DNA of 64,000 nucleotides. It comes from Membranipora membranacea. Taxonomy: Eukaryota; Bryozoa; Gymnolaemata; Cheilostomatida; Membraniporidae. Below, one piece after another: positions 39,301 to 50,821 of this stretch. The notes under the pieces were generated by a model. It saw only the letters and a program-made list of their open reading frames with translations, did not search any database and was not told where the DNA came from. The stretch covers positions 1,858,001 to 1,922,000 of the forward strand of contig OU612067.1 in NCBI GenBank assembly GCA_914767715.1, given 5' to 3'. The position numbers and the translations under genes are program-made. How positions within the stretch are numbered: the stretch's first letter is position 1; every line of letters begins with the position of its first letter.

Positions 39301-42300
39301 ACAGTGAGCCTTGAAAAAATCTAGTATGGTCAACCGGGTACTCCTTACCACTCACCACCTTAAAAGTAGAAACAAGTTGGAACAACAATTAATGTCCATA
39401 AGTAATTGTGCAGAAGAGATAGATTAGAATCAAACCTTGTGTAGTGGTATCTATAGCAATCTCATCTACATAAAGTCTGGAGGCCTCTGTCCTGATACCG
39501 ATTGTAACTCCAGACTCGTAACGTGTCATTATCATTGTTATATTTATTGTTCCAGCTGCTAATCCTTCACATACTCCGTATACTGAAACAAGAGTATACA
39601 TTCGTATTACATGTGATTGTGAGGTAAGGTGATTCAAATCGCTGAAAACAATGAAAGTTGTATCTATAAATGTGTTGTAAACAGATGCCTTCTTGAATTT
39701 TGTGTTTCCTGATAGGCCTAAATGTTGCGCCATCAGTAGTGAAATTCTAAAAAGAATTTAAATGTGCAAAATTATTGTTATGGAAGTAGATACACTAGAG
39801 GCTGCTGGGCCTTATTAATTAGTCAACATTGATCCCTTTTCAATCCTGCGCCACAAATCGCCATAAATAGCAAGCCATCTGTATCCCCATACCAGATTAT
39901 CTTATGCAGAACATGCCGCAGGAATAAATACCACAAAACCTCGGGGAATGGATAACAGACTCTTTATTTTTGTGTAGGTTAATTTACGATTGAGTTGTTT
40001 TAAATGAATTGTTGAACGGATCCTCCAGTATAGGTTTTGGGTGTGGACGCTGAACATCAAAATAAAAGCTAGCTTGTCCCAGGGCACCATGGCACAAACC
40101 CTCCCATCTCTTTGCTCTCTTCTTTATCTCCTCCTATGACCTGCCTGTGACTCTTTGCAGCAGACAGGATAGCAATAAAATTGTCATAGAGCGCATGTAT
40201 GTAATGCATGTTGTGCCTATAGTTAAGATTTTGGTGTATAAGGGGTCCTTGTTCCTTGCTTATTTTTATTGGCCGCCGTACCTATGATAAACGTCAAACT
40301 CACAGTGTATAGTTAGTGAGTAGTTAAACCAAGAAGTAACAGGTAACAGCCTAGCCAGGTCCTTCCTTCCTTGTTTTCACACCCAATGTGCAGTAAAAAT
40401 ATGCCTCTCGGCTTCTCTGATAAAAAGTGTAGCTAGAATTCTGGCAGGCAAGGGTATAGGGCGCGGCTTGATTAACATTTGTCCCGGCACCTATACTTTA
40501 AAGGGGATAACTCTCACAGCATTGTAGACTTAGACTTAGAACTAGGCTTAGTAATAGACTCAGACACCCACCTGACATTGGTTTACAGTGCCTGTTCATT
40601 GCGCTGGGATCACCATTTGGATTACTGATAAGTATCATACTGGTAATAGGGCCAGGATCCTCACAGCTTTCGCCATCAAACCAAAAACCTAGCTTTGCGT
40701 TACCTCCAGAGTCATCCGCTAGTGCAGTAAGCTCAACATCACCAGCCCATCTTAGTCTTAGATAGGAGTCAGCTTTCTTCTTCTCAAATCCTACTGTCTG
40801 TAAAAGAATACAAACATCAGAACATCGACTAAGTTTGGGTGTTACTGAGTACTTACATAACTGACTACTGACTACTGACCAGGGCTCTCAACCACTCAGA
40901 TTTAGCCCGAGTTACTCAGGTTTTTGCGTTCAACTCAGGCAACTCAGGGGATTTTAGAATATTGGCTAAAAGCTCAGATTTTGGTTCATATTCATCGAAG
41001 TTGGGGAATTGCTCTCGGTGTGGCCTAGTTGTATGATTATAAAGAAACAATTTCATGTTGTGATATTGAAATAGATTAACCAGGATTAATTTTACAGTGA
41101 TTCTATATGAATGATGTTTTAACAACTCTAAAACACTAGTATCATTCATATGCAGAGGCCTAAATTGGTCTCTAGGCTTTGGCGGCCGGACCCATTGAAG
41201 AGGCTAAAAGAGCTCTACACTCTAAGCTGTTTGTGCACAGAGCATTTCACGCCTTTGAAATGCCACCTGCAACACGGTATCGGAAAAACTCAGGTTTTGG
41301 ATCCTCCCAGATTGAGAGCCCTGCTACTGACATAAATGATACCAGAACTGATCTGATGAGGAAATCAATAAAGAAGAATGAATAGCATTTTAATAAAATG
41401 TTATGGGGAGTAGAACAAATTTGATATATTCACAATTATATGAGATTTATGAAGAGGTTTAGACAACTTGTGAAGACGTTTAGACTAAGTAGGCAATTTT
41501 TCTCATCATGATTTCAAGTGCCAGATATAATGAGATACAACGAGGAAAAAGACCTACAAAGATATGGTGTGTTTGGACTATGTTTGTCACTAGTGACTGC
41601 TCATCCACATTTAGGTTCTGTAGATAAAACTCTCTGGACTGAATGTAAGGCTCATACATACAGTTGTCTGTAGCTGAAAATAAATATGATAAAAATAACA
41701 TTTGTTGACTTATCTATTTTAGTCGTTTGATCTGCTGAATTGCCTGAGCCCTGAGTTAATGAGCTCAACATACACCCACTCTTAGTATTAATTTCAATCT
41801 TTGTTTACAGCTTAGTTAGTTTAAGTCTAGCCTAGTTTATTACGCTTGTTCTGTTTGTGTGACCGGATAATAGGATACTCATCTGTACTCAGGAACACTT
41901 CCTGTTTCAGGGCAGCTTTTATGTTCCTTCAAGTACACTTAAATATTTAAAATTGCACAGCATATTTATGACTATATCAACCCGCATCAGACGATATTTT
42001 CTAAAGCTTTACTCATTGCATCATTCTTTTTTTGGTTTGGGGGCCAAAAAAGGTAGCTGCGTGACAGTGGTGACAGGACACATCATTCTAGTTCAAAAGT
42101 TGAACTATTGAATTCTGAAAAAGCCCCCTTTTTGCTTTTGTACCTTAAAATGCTAAGAGGGTGTGGATCTGCCCCAGACCCCACATAAGGATCTAAAAGC
42201 ACTCGGCCTGTTGTTAATTAGCATCCGGATAATTGCCCCCCCCCCCCCCCTACCATTTTTCTCTAACTACGACCCTGTCCTGTCAGGAGGAGATAACTTA

Positions 42301-44141
42301 CAGTACTGTGAGTTAGACATATCCACACATACAGCCTCCTCAGAGCTAGAGGTTACAGCTGGGATCTCTGTACTATTTGTACAGTCTACCACACATATCG
42401 AGTAACCTACACAAGTCTGAGGACACTACAAACATAAGTAATCAAGTCATCATACAGGTGTCATCTGATAATATAAATCTGAATTAGATATAGTAAAGAG
42501 TAGATGTGATGGTAAATTATGTTAAAGTTATAACAATATAGACAGTTTTCTGAACTCGCATTTAATGCTCAGTTCTGGATTTCCTCTTGCTATTTGGGTA
42601 CTCCCTAGCCTAGCCCATGCAGCATAGGAAAAAGAGCTGAACTGCTTATCTTGAAAATCGCTTATAATAAGAAAAAATCATCAACAATCAGCATCATTGA
42701 TGGTTGGGCCAGTTTACCGTATTAGCTCGCTTTGTTATATTCAGGGATGTTCTAGTCAGATAAATCCCGTCCTCCGATTGGTTGATGCTGTCCTCCTCGT
42801 AGTCTCCAACGAACAGACATATCTTATGAGCTGTATAGACAGCTAAGTTACAGCCTCTGTCGGCGTAGCAGTAAGAGGCACACTCTATCACTGATCTCAG
42901 ACCAGCTATCCTCCCCACTGTATCAATATCTATATAACCAGAATATACGGTGGTATCAGTTACAGTGTAAGCCGCTCATGTGGTTAAATGAAAGCATGCA
43001 TTTGAATTACATTCATATACAGCCAATAATTTTCCAAAAATAAATTAAACAGACATAAATGGGTGATGTTAAGAAAAATACATGATAAAATAAAAGAAAA
43101 TTAAGTGCCACAAAAGCAGAGAATGGCGAAAATGCTTTAACAGTGTTGTAAGCTTTAAAATATTTGACAGTGATATTTTCGCTGAGCTGTCCTCATGACT
43201 ACGTACTCTCCCTCAGTGTGGCCTTCAATTAGAAGTTTTGAGATGGTGCAGTATGCCTATCTTAGAAATCCCTTACCATATACATACCTAAGTTTTGAAC
43301 AATATTACCTTTTTATGTTGACAAGATTTTTAGAAGGCTTGTAGATTTTGCACCAAGTTTTTTTTTTTTTTTTAGTTTTGGCCAAAGATGAGAAACTTCT
43401 TTTAAAAAAGTGTTATGGCTTTTCGGATTTAACTGAAATAGTTTGTAAACTTATGCAAGATTTTGCTCCTCGATTGTAAAGAAATTCCTGAATGCGCATA
43501 GCCAATCCACCCAGATCAAGAAAAATCGATTTTCTGTTGCAAATTTTGCTGGTACTGATGCTTATAAAAAAAAAGAGGAAATCCAACATTGTGGAGATAA
43601 TTCTTTTAATGCAGATAGCCCATATCTCCTAAAATTCCACACTTTTATCATAGCAGTCTGGATTTTGATCTCGAGTATTATCGAGATAACCTCAACCCCA
43701 CTCTCCAAAAGAATAATACTTTAGACTATAGAATCGAAGCTAGATTTTAAAACTGCATATCTGCAGATGGACATGTGTAAATTTTGCTTCTTTTCTGGAA
43801 TGAGGCATCACAGCACTACTATACACCTACACCTACCTACATACACTACACACTATCACACACCTACTGCTTAATTTAGATTCCAAAATTAGGACATCTT
43901 ACAATGCATGATTGATTTAATAAAAATTACTAATTATACTATTCTCTCTCAAGACAGGCACAGTCTGTGGCAGTATGTTACCTATATTTATGTCTAATCT
44001 CTAATAAATACCTTGAAATGCACCACGCCCAACTTTCCAGATGTTGTTTCGTGTCTCCTGACAAATTGACATCTTATGGGTGCATATGGTGTCAAACAAC
44101 AGAGAACATATCCACGGGTAGACTATTAATCGCAGCTTCAT
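30352..44141 (-). CDS. Tandem paralogue: signal peptide, PAN/apple-like region and three CTHRC1-C-like modules (copy B)
   Basis: Thirteen exons: 44141-44012, 42917-42718, 42425-42302, 41673-41558, 40797-40572, 39582-39436, 38752-38652, 38433-38311, 37743-37647, 32144-31959, 31474-31362, 31084-30877, 30521-30352 (TGA). They total 1941 nt, 646 aa. Exon number and all phases equal copy A; exons 6, 7 and 13 have the same length (147, 101, 170 nt). Exon 1 gives a signal peptide (LIVYPWICSLLF) and MSIC-x10-WKVGRG, aligned with MSLC-x7-WKFGHG of copy A, which fixes the start. The PAN-like exon has ECASYCYADRGCNLAVY and ICLFVGDYE. Module 3 keeps GADCCRQYFKVNDEEC and DGVCDGIALG. Intron 9 holds a 5.1-kb foldback element and intron 4 a hAT-like element. 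The two genes lie head to tail with 1.2 kb between coding ends. Most exons differ strongly from copy A, but the start of exon 12 is nearly identical. Confidence 0.87.
32477..33225 (+). repeat. Left inverted-repeat arm of the foldback element
   Basis: About 280 bp of tandem TTTTGCCAA(T/A)-based units come first, then unique sequence (from CCAATTGCCAATTAAGGCG to CATACATTAATTAGG). All of it recurs inverted at 36855-37622 with scattered mismatches. Confidence 0.85.
34260..34510 (+). pseudogene. Broken LINE reverse-transcriptase fragment (thumb region)
   Basis: KLLGLTIDYNLTF, then after a frame change VRTNLKRSGLPRDLLVRFYTGCIRP and TYGCPA before a stop. This is the pattern after the RT palm in Jockey/CR1-like non-LTR elements. 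It is frameshifted, lies inside the foldback element, and encodes no usable protein. Confidence 0.65.
35389..36080 (+). pseudogene. Broken LINE reverse-transcriptase fragment (palm to thumb)
   Basis: FDTINHDILIKRL, a stop-broken stretch, LFADDTN near 35706-35726 (RT catalytic FADD), and FLGIHLDE later. It has several stops and shifts. Its order against the fragment at 34260 shows two separate LINE remnants. Confidence 0.7.
36290..36490 (+). mobile_element. SINE-like remnant inside the foldback element
   Basis: A B-box-like GTGGTTCGAATCTTGCC at about 36358-36374 follows a purine tract, and a downstream body ends in a T-rich tail. The A box is unclear. Confidence 0.35.
36855..37622 (-). repeat. 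Right inverted-repeat arm of the foldback element
   Basis: Mirror of 32477-33225. The outer 330 bp are GATTGGCAAAATG-type units. Open frames on both strands here come from the repeat period and are not genes. Confidence 0.85.
38050..38275 (+). mobile_element. SINE family 1, copy in intron 8 of copy B
   Basis: A B-box-like GGCCCGGGGTCAACTCC, then a body sharing GCATATTTCAAG-x-GCGAGCCAAGAGGTGACAA and a GGAAAC-x3-GTGA tail with the element at 44640. Confidence 0.55.
40880..41323. mobile_element. hAT-like non-autonomous element with 8-bp target duplication
   Basis: A 444-bp element with ends CAGGGCTCTCAACC and GATTGAGAGCCCTG, flanked by a perfect CTACTGAC at 40872-40879 and 41324-41331. No transposase. 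It lies in intron 4 of copy B. Confidence 0.85.
42541..42690. mobile_element. TA-target MITE, copy 3 (truncated)
   Basis: It starts GACAGTTTTCTGAAC after TA and is similar along its length to the reverse complement of copy 1, including a CTTATTATAAGCG-type stretch. The far arm is missing. It lies in intron 2 of copy B, close to exon 2. Confidence 0.55.
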
Positions 44142-44157
44142 ATCTGCTGCAGTAATT

Positions 44158-44199
44158 CAGGTCTACGACAGTCAGTCAGGTCTACGACAGTCAGTCAGG
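44158..44199 (+). repeat. Two-copy 19-bp tandem repeat
   Basis: GTCTACGACAGTCAGTCAG occurs twice in a row, then a third copy breaks off after GTCTA. It starts 17 bp upstream of the start codon of copy B. Confidence 0.75.
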
Positions 44200-46590
44200 T
44201 CTAATATTGAGGTTTTATCTGGTGATCCATTAGGTAATACCAGCCTTGTATTACAGCAAGCATGATAGGTTCAAATGATTTGCATTCCTTTGATTTTTTA
44301 AATAAAAGCTTTCAGCTGTATAATATTGGAGGGCACTCAGAGAATAGCAATTAAAATTCCTGTTTACTATGAATATTTTAAAACGGTGATCAATATTTTT
44401 ACAGGAAATCATAAGTAGTTAGAGAATTGTTTCACTGAGCTGTTTAATTCAAGATCTTGTATCGCTTTCAAATCACATCAATAATCTCATGAAGTAGCGC
44501 TTGAGGTCAAAATTATGGATTCAGAAACATATTTTTGTTTGCTGGACAAAACATTCGTTATGATTCCATGTTGCGATTTCGTAAGGTTTTCGGGAGTAAT
44601 TAAGAGGCTCTTCGAGCTATGGGAATGCCTCCGAGCTCGTGCTGAGCTTAAAGGTTAAGCTCGCACTTAACAGCTCACACTACAGAAGCTGACATCAATG
44701 ACTCTGTCTGCGGGAGGCCGGGGTTCAATTCCTCGTGGTGGCAGATTTTTTTGAGGTTTTTTTTTCTCAGCTCCATCATGGAAATGGTTGCATATTTCAA
44801 GATCGAGCCAAGAGGTGACAAATCAGCTCGATCGAGGCCGACCTCGAAATTCACATGGAAACATAGTGAATGTGACATTGTAGCAATTAAATAACAGAAT
44901 AACTTACCTGTTGTCTAGAGTGCCGATAATCGTAATGAAGTGAAAGCTTGTAATACAACCAACAAAGGAAACAGCAAATCGCATAATTGTTTGACGCTAT
45001 TTATCCTCCAAACTTACCCTGTTGAGCAGACTCCTCAGTAAATCAGTGAGAATGGATTAATATCTCTGTAAATTTTGGGAGCCAACCCGGTTCAATCATG
45101 TGTGGCTCCAGTCTGTTCTTGTAAAATATGCAGCAGCTACATGAGAAGAAAGCGTTAAGAGAAATATTAATATTTAATCAGCACCTAAATTAATTCCTGT
45201 GCGAACGTTGACATCAAGGAATTCCTCAAAAGTACATCAATCGATCTGAATATTCAGTACAACTGGCTAGAGAAATATTCAGTGATAAATTTCCAATATA
45301 AACTTTTCTAAGCCAATACATATTCAAATTTCTCAGATCTTAGCACTAGCAGGAAGTGAATTATTCAGTTTTCACCTCTGTGGAACTGTTGAGAAGAATT
45401 TTTACCATGGTTTGGTTAGAATATTGTGTTACATCTTCCTGACAAGAAGACAAAAATGTGACACCCATACATTTGCATTGCACCCATGCAAATTGTGCAA
45501 TTTAGACATCACTATACCAGCAAGCCCAGTGGCATGACTTATGCAGCTACCTTCAGAGATAAATGTACATTAGATGATGATTATGTTAATCTGGTAATCT
45601 GCCCGGGATTTCAACTCAATGTTGCATTATGGGAATTTAGTTAAAATGGCATATTGATGTTAACTTCGGGATAAGAAAACTGTTGATTCTGTCAAAAAGG
45701 TGATACTGATTGTGTGCTCATCTTGAAATCATTATTAAGTAATAATGTAAACTCTCGAATAAGCCACACCCACCATACAAGGTTATTCAGCACCCTGACT
45801 CTTTGACTCCAAAAGTGTGTTGTGGTAGCTTGTGACAATGAAGCAAAGGATTAAAATGCTGTATACCTAATTGGGCAATATTATTGTCTTCAGAATGAAA
45901 CTTATGTAGTTTAGGGTTGTAAAAGGCTTAACTATCCATTTGTGGCATGAAAGCTTTCAGATTATAAATTTATAAAATTTCTTGATCTAACATTTCAACT
46001 ATATATGTTTCTACCAGCACACATATCAGACTGATGAATACAGTCCAAGGTTGAGAGAATAATGGCTACCTGTAAACCAGTACAACTAAAATGAGATTGA
46101 AGGTATCATATCAAGGATGATCTAGAGTAAAGGGGAGGGAGGGCACCTGTTACATTTTCTGGTAATTTGGTATGGCATGATCAGTATTAGGCGTAAGTTC
46201 AGATGAGATTGCCCTAGAAGAGAAAAAACCTGTGCTTTTATGTTGCAATCTTGGTCTCAGGTGTGTTTTGCAGTTTCTTATTGAATTTGCAATGCTTCTT
46301 TGCTGACTTCCAGATTTGCATCAACACTATGATCCTATATCTTCCCGATCGGTTATCCACTTCTGAAACTACAGTTATCTTCCTTGTATTTCTATGGGGT
46401 TAAGCTGGGCAAGTTTCTGGGCTTGGACTCGAACTATTTGACTCCTGCAGCACCAATCATCTGGCGCAGTGAATATCAAGTTAACCAATTGTGCCCTCTC
46501 ACATCCCCAAAAAAGAATGGGTTGATGGCATCCCGCAAGCTCATTCAATTCCACCTTTGCTACCTTGTGAACACAGCGTACGTGTTATGG
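44200..46590. other. 5' flank of copy B, no gene seen
   Basis: Apart from the SINE at 44640-44880, no exon is supported. A short minus-strand ATG frame with a donor at 44982-44909 was tested and rejected. Confidence 0.5.
44640..44880 (+). mobile_element. SINE family 1, copy upstream of copy B
   Basis: The tRNA-like head ends in GGCCGGGGTTCAATTCC, with a T-rich spacer. The body GCATATTTCAAGATCGAGCC and AAGAGGTGACAA matches 38180-38224 in the same orientation. Confidence 0.6.
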
Positions 46591-46591
46591 C

Positions 46592-46989
46592 TGGTGCACA
46601 TTGTCCCAGACGACCATCTCAGATAGCCATCCCAGTCAATGTGAACATGAAAATGACACAATCCCAGACTGTCTGGGTCCGTCTGGGATAGTATCTGGAA
46701 AGTTCGTAAGCGCCAAACTTTCCCGATGCTGTCCCAGACGGACCCAGACACATTTTGCATCTGGGTGCTATGTGAACTAGACATTTGGATGATCTGGGAT
46801 CATCTGGGTCCATCTGGGACTATCTGGGACGATCCTAAACAATGTGAACATCATTATCAGCACTAACCCAGACAAAAACCTAATTGCTAGTCTGGGAAGA
46901 ATTTTATAATGTGAACATAAGACTGGGACCATCTGGGATAAGCATCTGGGATGGCATCCTAATGTCATCTCGGACAATGTGAACCACCC
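46592..46989. mobile_element. Palindromic MITE rich in TCTGGGA units
   Basis: The left end GGTGCACATTGTCCCAGA is mirrored by the right end GGACAATGTGAACCACC. Nested pairs AATGTGAACAT/ATGTTCACATT occur inside, and CCCAGAC/GTCTGGG words recur throughout. The target duplication is not clear. Confidence 0.6.
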
Positions 46990-47677
46990 TTTAGAGTTGT
47001 CGGATCTTACATGGCCCGTTGCCGGGACCTGGGAAGCATTTAGCATTCCAGCTTTCGAGCTAACTGCTGTATGTCTTTTCAAATTGATTCAATCACTCTA
47101 CTGTGATTGGCTCATTAGTTAAAAGTCAGAAATCTGCAAAAACATTTCTGCTTTTTTTTGGGGGTGAAGCGCAGTGATATGGTGAGATATGTACATAGAT
47201 GTATGTATAGCTCATTGATCAGTTTCTTCCTGTGCTAAATATATCATCAGCAAAAGATTTACATTTAGATTTTGATCCCTACTTTTATTTGCTGTGGTTG
47301 ATTCTAACAAATAAATCTTACCATCATACATTTTTCCAGTATCTCAGCTTTTATAATGACACGTTAATTGACACGGGCATCCCAGTGAAATGTAAACTAA
47401 AACACATTAATACTATTTGTGTTTCTTGAGCAAACAGTGAAATATTGAGAAGCTAGGTTGAAACAAACTTTCCAGTTTTCATGTCATAACTAATGGAAGC
47501 ATGACATGGTCTTTTATGAACTATCATGAAAGTATGCGGACAGCGTTTTGTCTCCTGTAGATAGCTCTACTGCTAACTTCAGATGATAATCATAAGTCTG
47601 TGAGAGCTGGAGGAATCAATGAAGAATTCTCTCATCGATCACTCACCTGTAGTCCGGGCAGGCTGTTGGGGTGGGGG

Positions 47678-48389
47678 CAGTGGTTGAAATGGAAAATAAT
47701 AAGTGCCTATACACCAAACAATGAGATCAATCCAACGCGTGGCGTTGGCCGGCTGTGCAGCGGGCTGCGCTCACTGCGGGTGGGTTCAGGAAGGGCGCAG
47801 CGCCCTCCTGGTGACGGGGTGTGCGCCGCAAATTTTTTTGATATTTTTGCCCTAATTACAGTGTTTCTGGTGTATCTTTTTGACTTTTTGAGCCTAAATC
47901 TAAGAGCATGTTTTGACTGAAATGAGAGGAGGGAAAATAATAGACATAATAAAATAAAATGCTAATGCTAATCATATGATATAATTTCTATATATTTCAG
48001 ATTATAAACTCGATAACATTTATTTACAAGCTGCTTGTTGCTTGATGAATGATGATCATGATTTCATCAACAATCTGTAGAATAATTGGAAACTCAATCT
48101 AACTTTGATCAAATGAAAATATTCCAAAAAAAGATACTGCAGTCAGCTATTCAATGATGCAATAGACTAGCAAATAGTGCTGCCTATGGCATTGAGACTT
48201 TGGGCTGAAGCAAACAGTAAAGTAAAAGTAATCAAACCCTACAATACAACATAAACAGACATATCCAAGCATACAAAGTGCACAGCAGTGATAGGTTATA
48301 AGTGCCTATAGTCTTATTGAAGGTGTATAGGCATTGATTTGAACTTCCTATACACCGTATAGGCACGTATAGGCCCATTTCCACCACTG
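47678..48389. mobile_element. hAT-like non-autonomous element, 712 bp
   Basis: Ends are CAGTGGTTGAAATGG and CCCATTTCCACCACTG. They are flanked by GGTGGGGG at 47670-47677 and 48390-48397. Subterminal CCTATACACC words are inverted at both ends. The 47735-47830 stretch is GC-rich. Non-coding. Confidence 0.8.
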
Positions 48390-48397
48390 GGTGGGGG

Positions 48398-50817
48398 GAT
48401 GGGGATTGCACCAAGAAGTAACTCCTTGATTGCACTAGTCAGCCAGCCTGCTATTTGTTGCTGTACACTTGCAGCCTACATGCGTTGAGGTTATCAGAGT
48501 TTGGATTTCTGGGAGAGTCTCTCCAGTTTGTCACCATGTCTCTCCATGCAGCCTCATTAATTCCATTTCTGGAAGTGAATGTAAATTATGGAACCCTGTA
48601 GGCATCATGACTCTTTTCAAACTTCACTTAATATTTTATTCTTTATTTCATGTTCAAATCCCAAGTGAAGCACAATTTTATTTCATATTTTGCAGCAGAT
48701 TAGCTGACTTAACCAGTTTTACAGGACAGGATTTACCATTTGTGAAGCACTACCATTACTGGCTCTTTTAAATAGCTCTGACATTTTTAGGGAGGATTAA
48801 ACATTTACGTTAGTCGATGTCTTATATACTTTGATTAAAGATTTTAGAGTTGTCACCTCTTTTGTCAAGGTTAGAGTACTTCTGATGTAAATGTTGTTGT
48901 AAGTCACATCAGAGGGCATGGTTATGAATTCTTTAGTAGTTCATGCCTAGACCCAGCTCGGTTTGTTATATATGGAACAAACAGTTACCTTGTAGTGGAC
49001 TAATTATACCAATACGGGCTCAGCCGCTCAACGTCAACATAAGTAGATAATTTTAGCTTTCTAAAGGACAGGACCCATAGTGTGAATCATGGACATAAAA
49101 AATCTGCCGAAATCGGGTGCAACAATGTTCCATTCTTGGGCCAATTCTATGGCTCATCTACCCCCAAATAACCAAGATGACCAGATTACCCGAGAACCGT
49201 TGCCACCATCATCGTTACAGTGTAATCTTGTATAACAGTATGAATACAACTACAATAAGATACCTCATCTTTTAACCATATATTTTTATTTTTATATTTA
49301 TATTTTACTTATTGAAATTTTATGTATTTAGGATATGAGATTTATTGTGCGAGTCATTTTTTAAGCGATGGTTCACAGGTAATTGTGGGTTATTGGTGAA
49401 TTTCTAAGCACTGAAATCTACAACTAGGATGAAGCCAGGGTCGAGCCCTCAAGACAAGAGCAGGAAGGAATCGACCCTCAAAGGTGAGATATTAAGTGAT
49501 AGTAACTATATATTTTATCCGACATGGCTGGACAACTGACAAGATCCTTATAAATGTATATTTTTGTATGTAAAGGCTGGAGAGGGTTTACACTTCGCCA
49601 AAATAAATCTAGAAATGTACAAGTTATGCTTTAGAGAGACACGAGAAGAAAGCAACCATATTACTGAGCAAACCAACCAGACAGTCCCAGAGGGCAGCAG
49701 GTGAACTCGAAGTGGAGATAAAAATGGGATGGCATGCTAGCCTGACGCTCATATATAACTCCATTTAAAGACTGGAAATGATAGGAATGCTATAATAATG
49801 ATGATGCTTTCACTTTGTCACAATTCCTACGTCAAAGATTACACAGCGAAATTTTATATATGAGGTAAACACTTCCATGTTTGGTGCGTGATTAAATGTT
49901 AGTCATCAACTCATCACTGCACACACAATTATACATAATCTCTATGCTGGCTATGTGTGTACAATTGTCGTCATGATTGTGTGTTGGTACTAAAGTGATC
50001 TAAATCACATAATTATACACATGAGCATGCTTATAAATTATAACTTATCTCCTTTCTATCTATTGACTGTAACGCAAACAATGGCTAGAAATGACATCAT
50101 GCATTGATAGGGACATGGCCCATGCCTAGTGTATTCTAAGACTCAATCATATAGGTGGGTCTCTTGTCACGAATTCTTCAGTTTATGTGTAGTGAATATT
50201 TGTATTGGTTAGACTACACATATCATCTATAAGATCACGACTGTCTGCACTGTGTGCCGCACCTTCTAAAAATAATACAGACTTACCGGATCGCATAAAC
50301 TGCTAGGAGATACGGCAAAAAGGTAGGTTAGTCCTTGCAACTTTACTTTATCATGACTTAAACACGATTTCTGTAAAAATCAGGGATTCGAGGCACTTTG
50401 AGGGGGTTTGTAGGGCTTGATCGATTTATCATTGCATTTGTGTTGTTAGTTTTTTTATTAACATCCTAATCACTAAGCCATACTCCGATTTCTATCGATT
50501 GATAACACATTTCTGAATTTAATTCTCGTTACCAAAAGTAGGATCTCCCAGAGATGTTGTAACTGACAGCCATGCATCGTTTTGAGTGTTAAAGTGTCTC
50601 CAACATGTATTCATAAATATGCCTGATATTCTATGTAGTCATTGAAATCTGATCAGTTTACAACATTAGCAACAAAGGAGATTCAAAGTATTGAAAATAA
50701 GTCACTAATTTGCCAGATCAGGACAACCCACAGTCTCATCATGTTCACGGTCAAGTGGTTCTTGTATTTGACAAACATTTAAAGAAGGCACAGTTTGAAT
50801 TTTATTTTCTGCTGTAG
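48398..50817. other. Stretch upstream of the GPI-protein gene
   Basis: No gene supported. A small ATG frame ending in a donor at 49430-49482 and an acceptor near 49578 may be an untranslated exon of the downstream gene or chance. Confidence 0.4.
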
Positions 50818-50821
50818 GATA

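Noticed and set aside
44909-44982. Minus-strand ATG frame with hydrophobic start and a GTAAGT donor upstream of copy B
   Set aside because: Its phase does not fit the PAN-like exon, while exon 44141-44012 gives a signal peptide, correct phase and alignment with exon 1 of copy A.
49430-49750. Small two-exon frame upstream of the GPI-protein gene
   Set aside because: It gives at most 38 or about 70 residues without domain, and no matching downstream exon; chance or untranslated exon.
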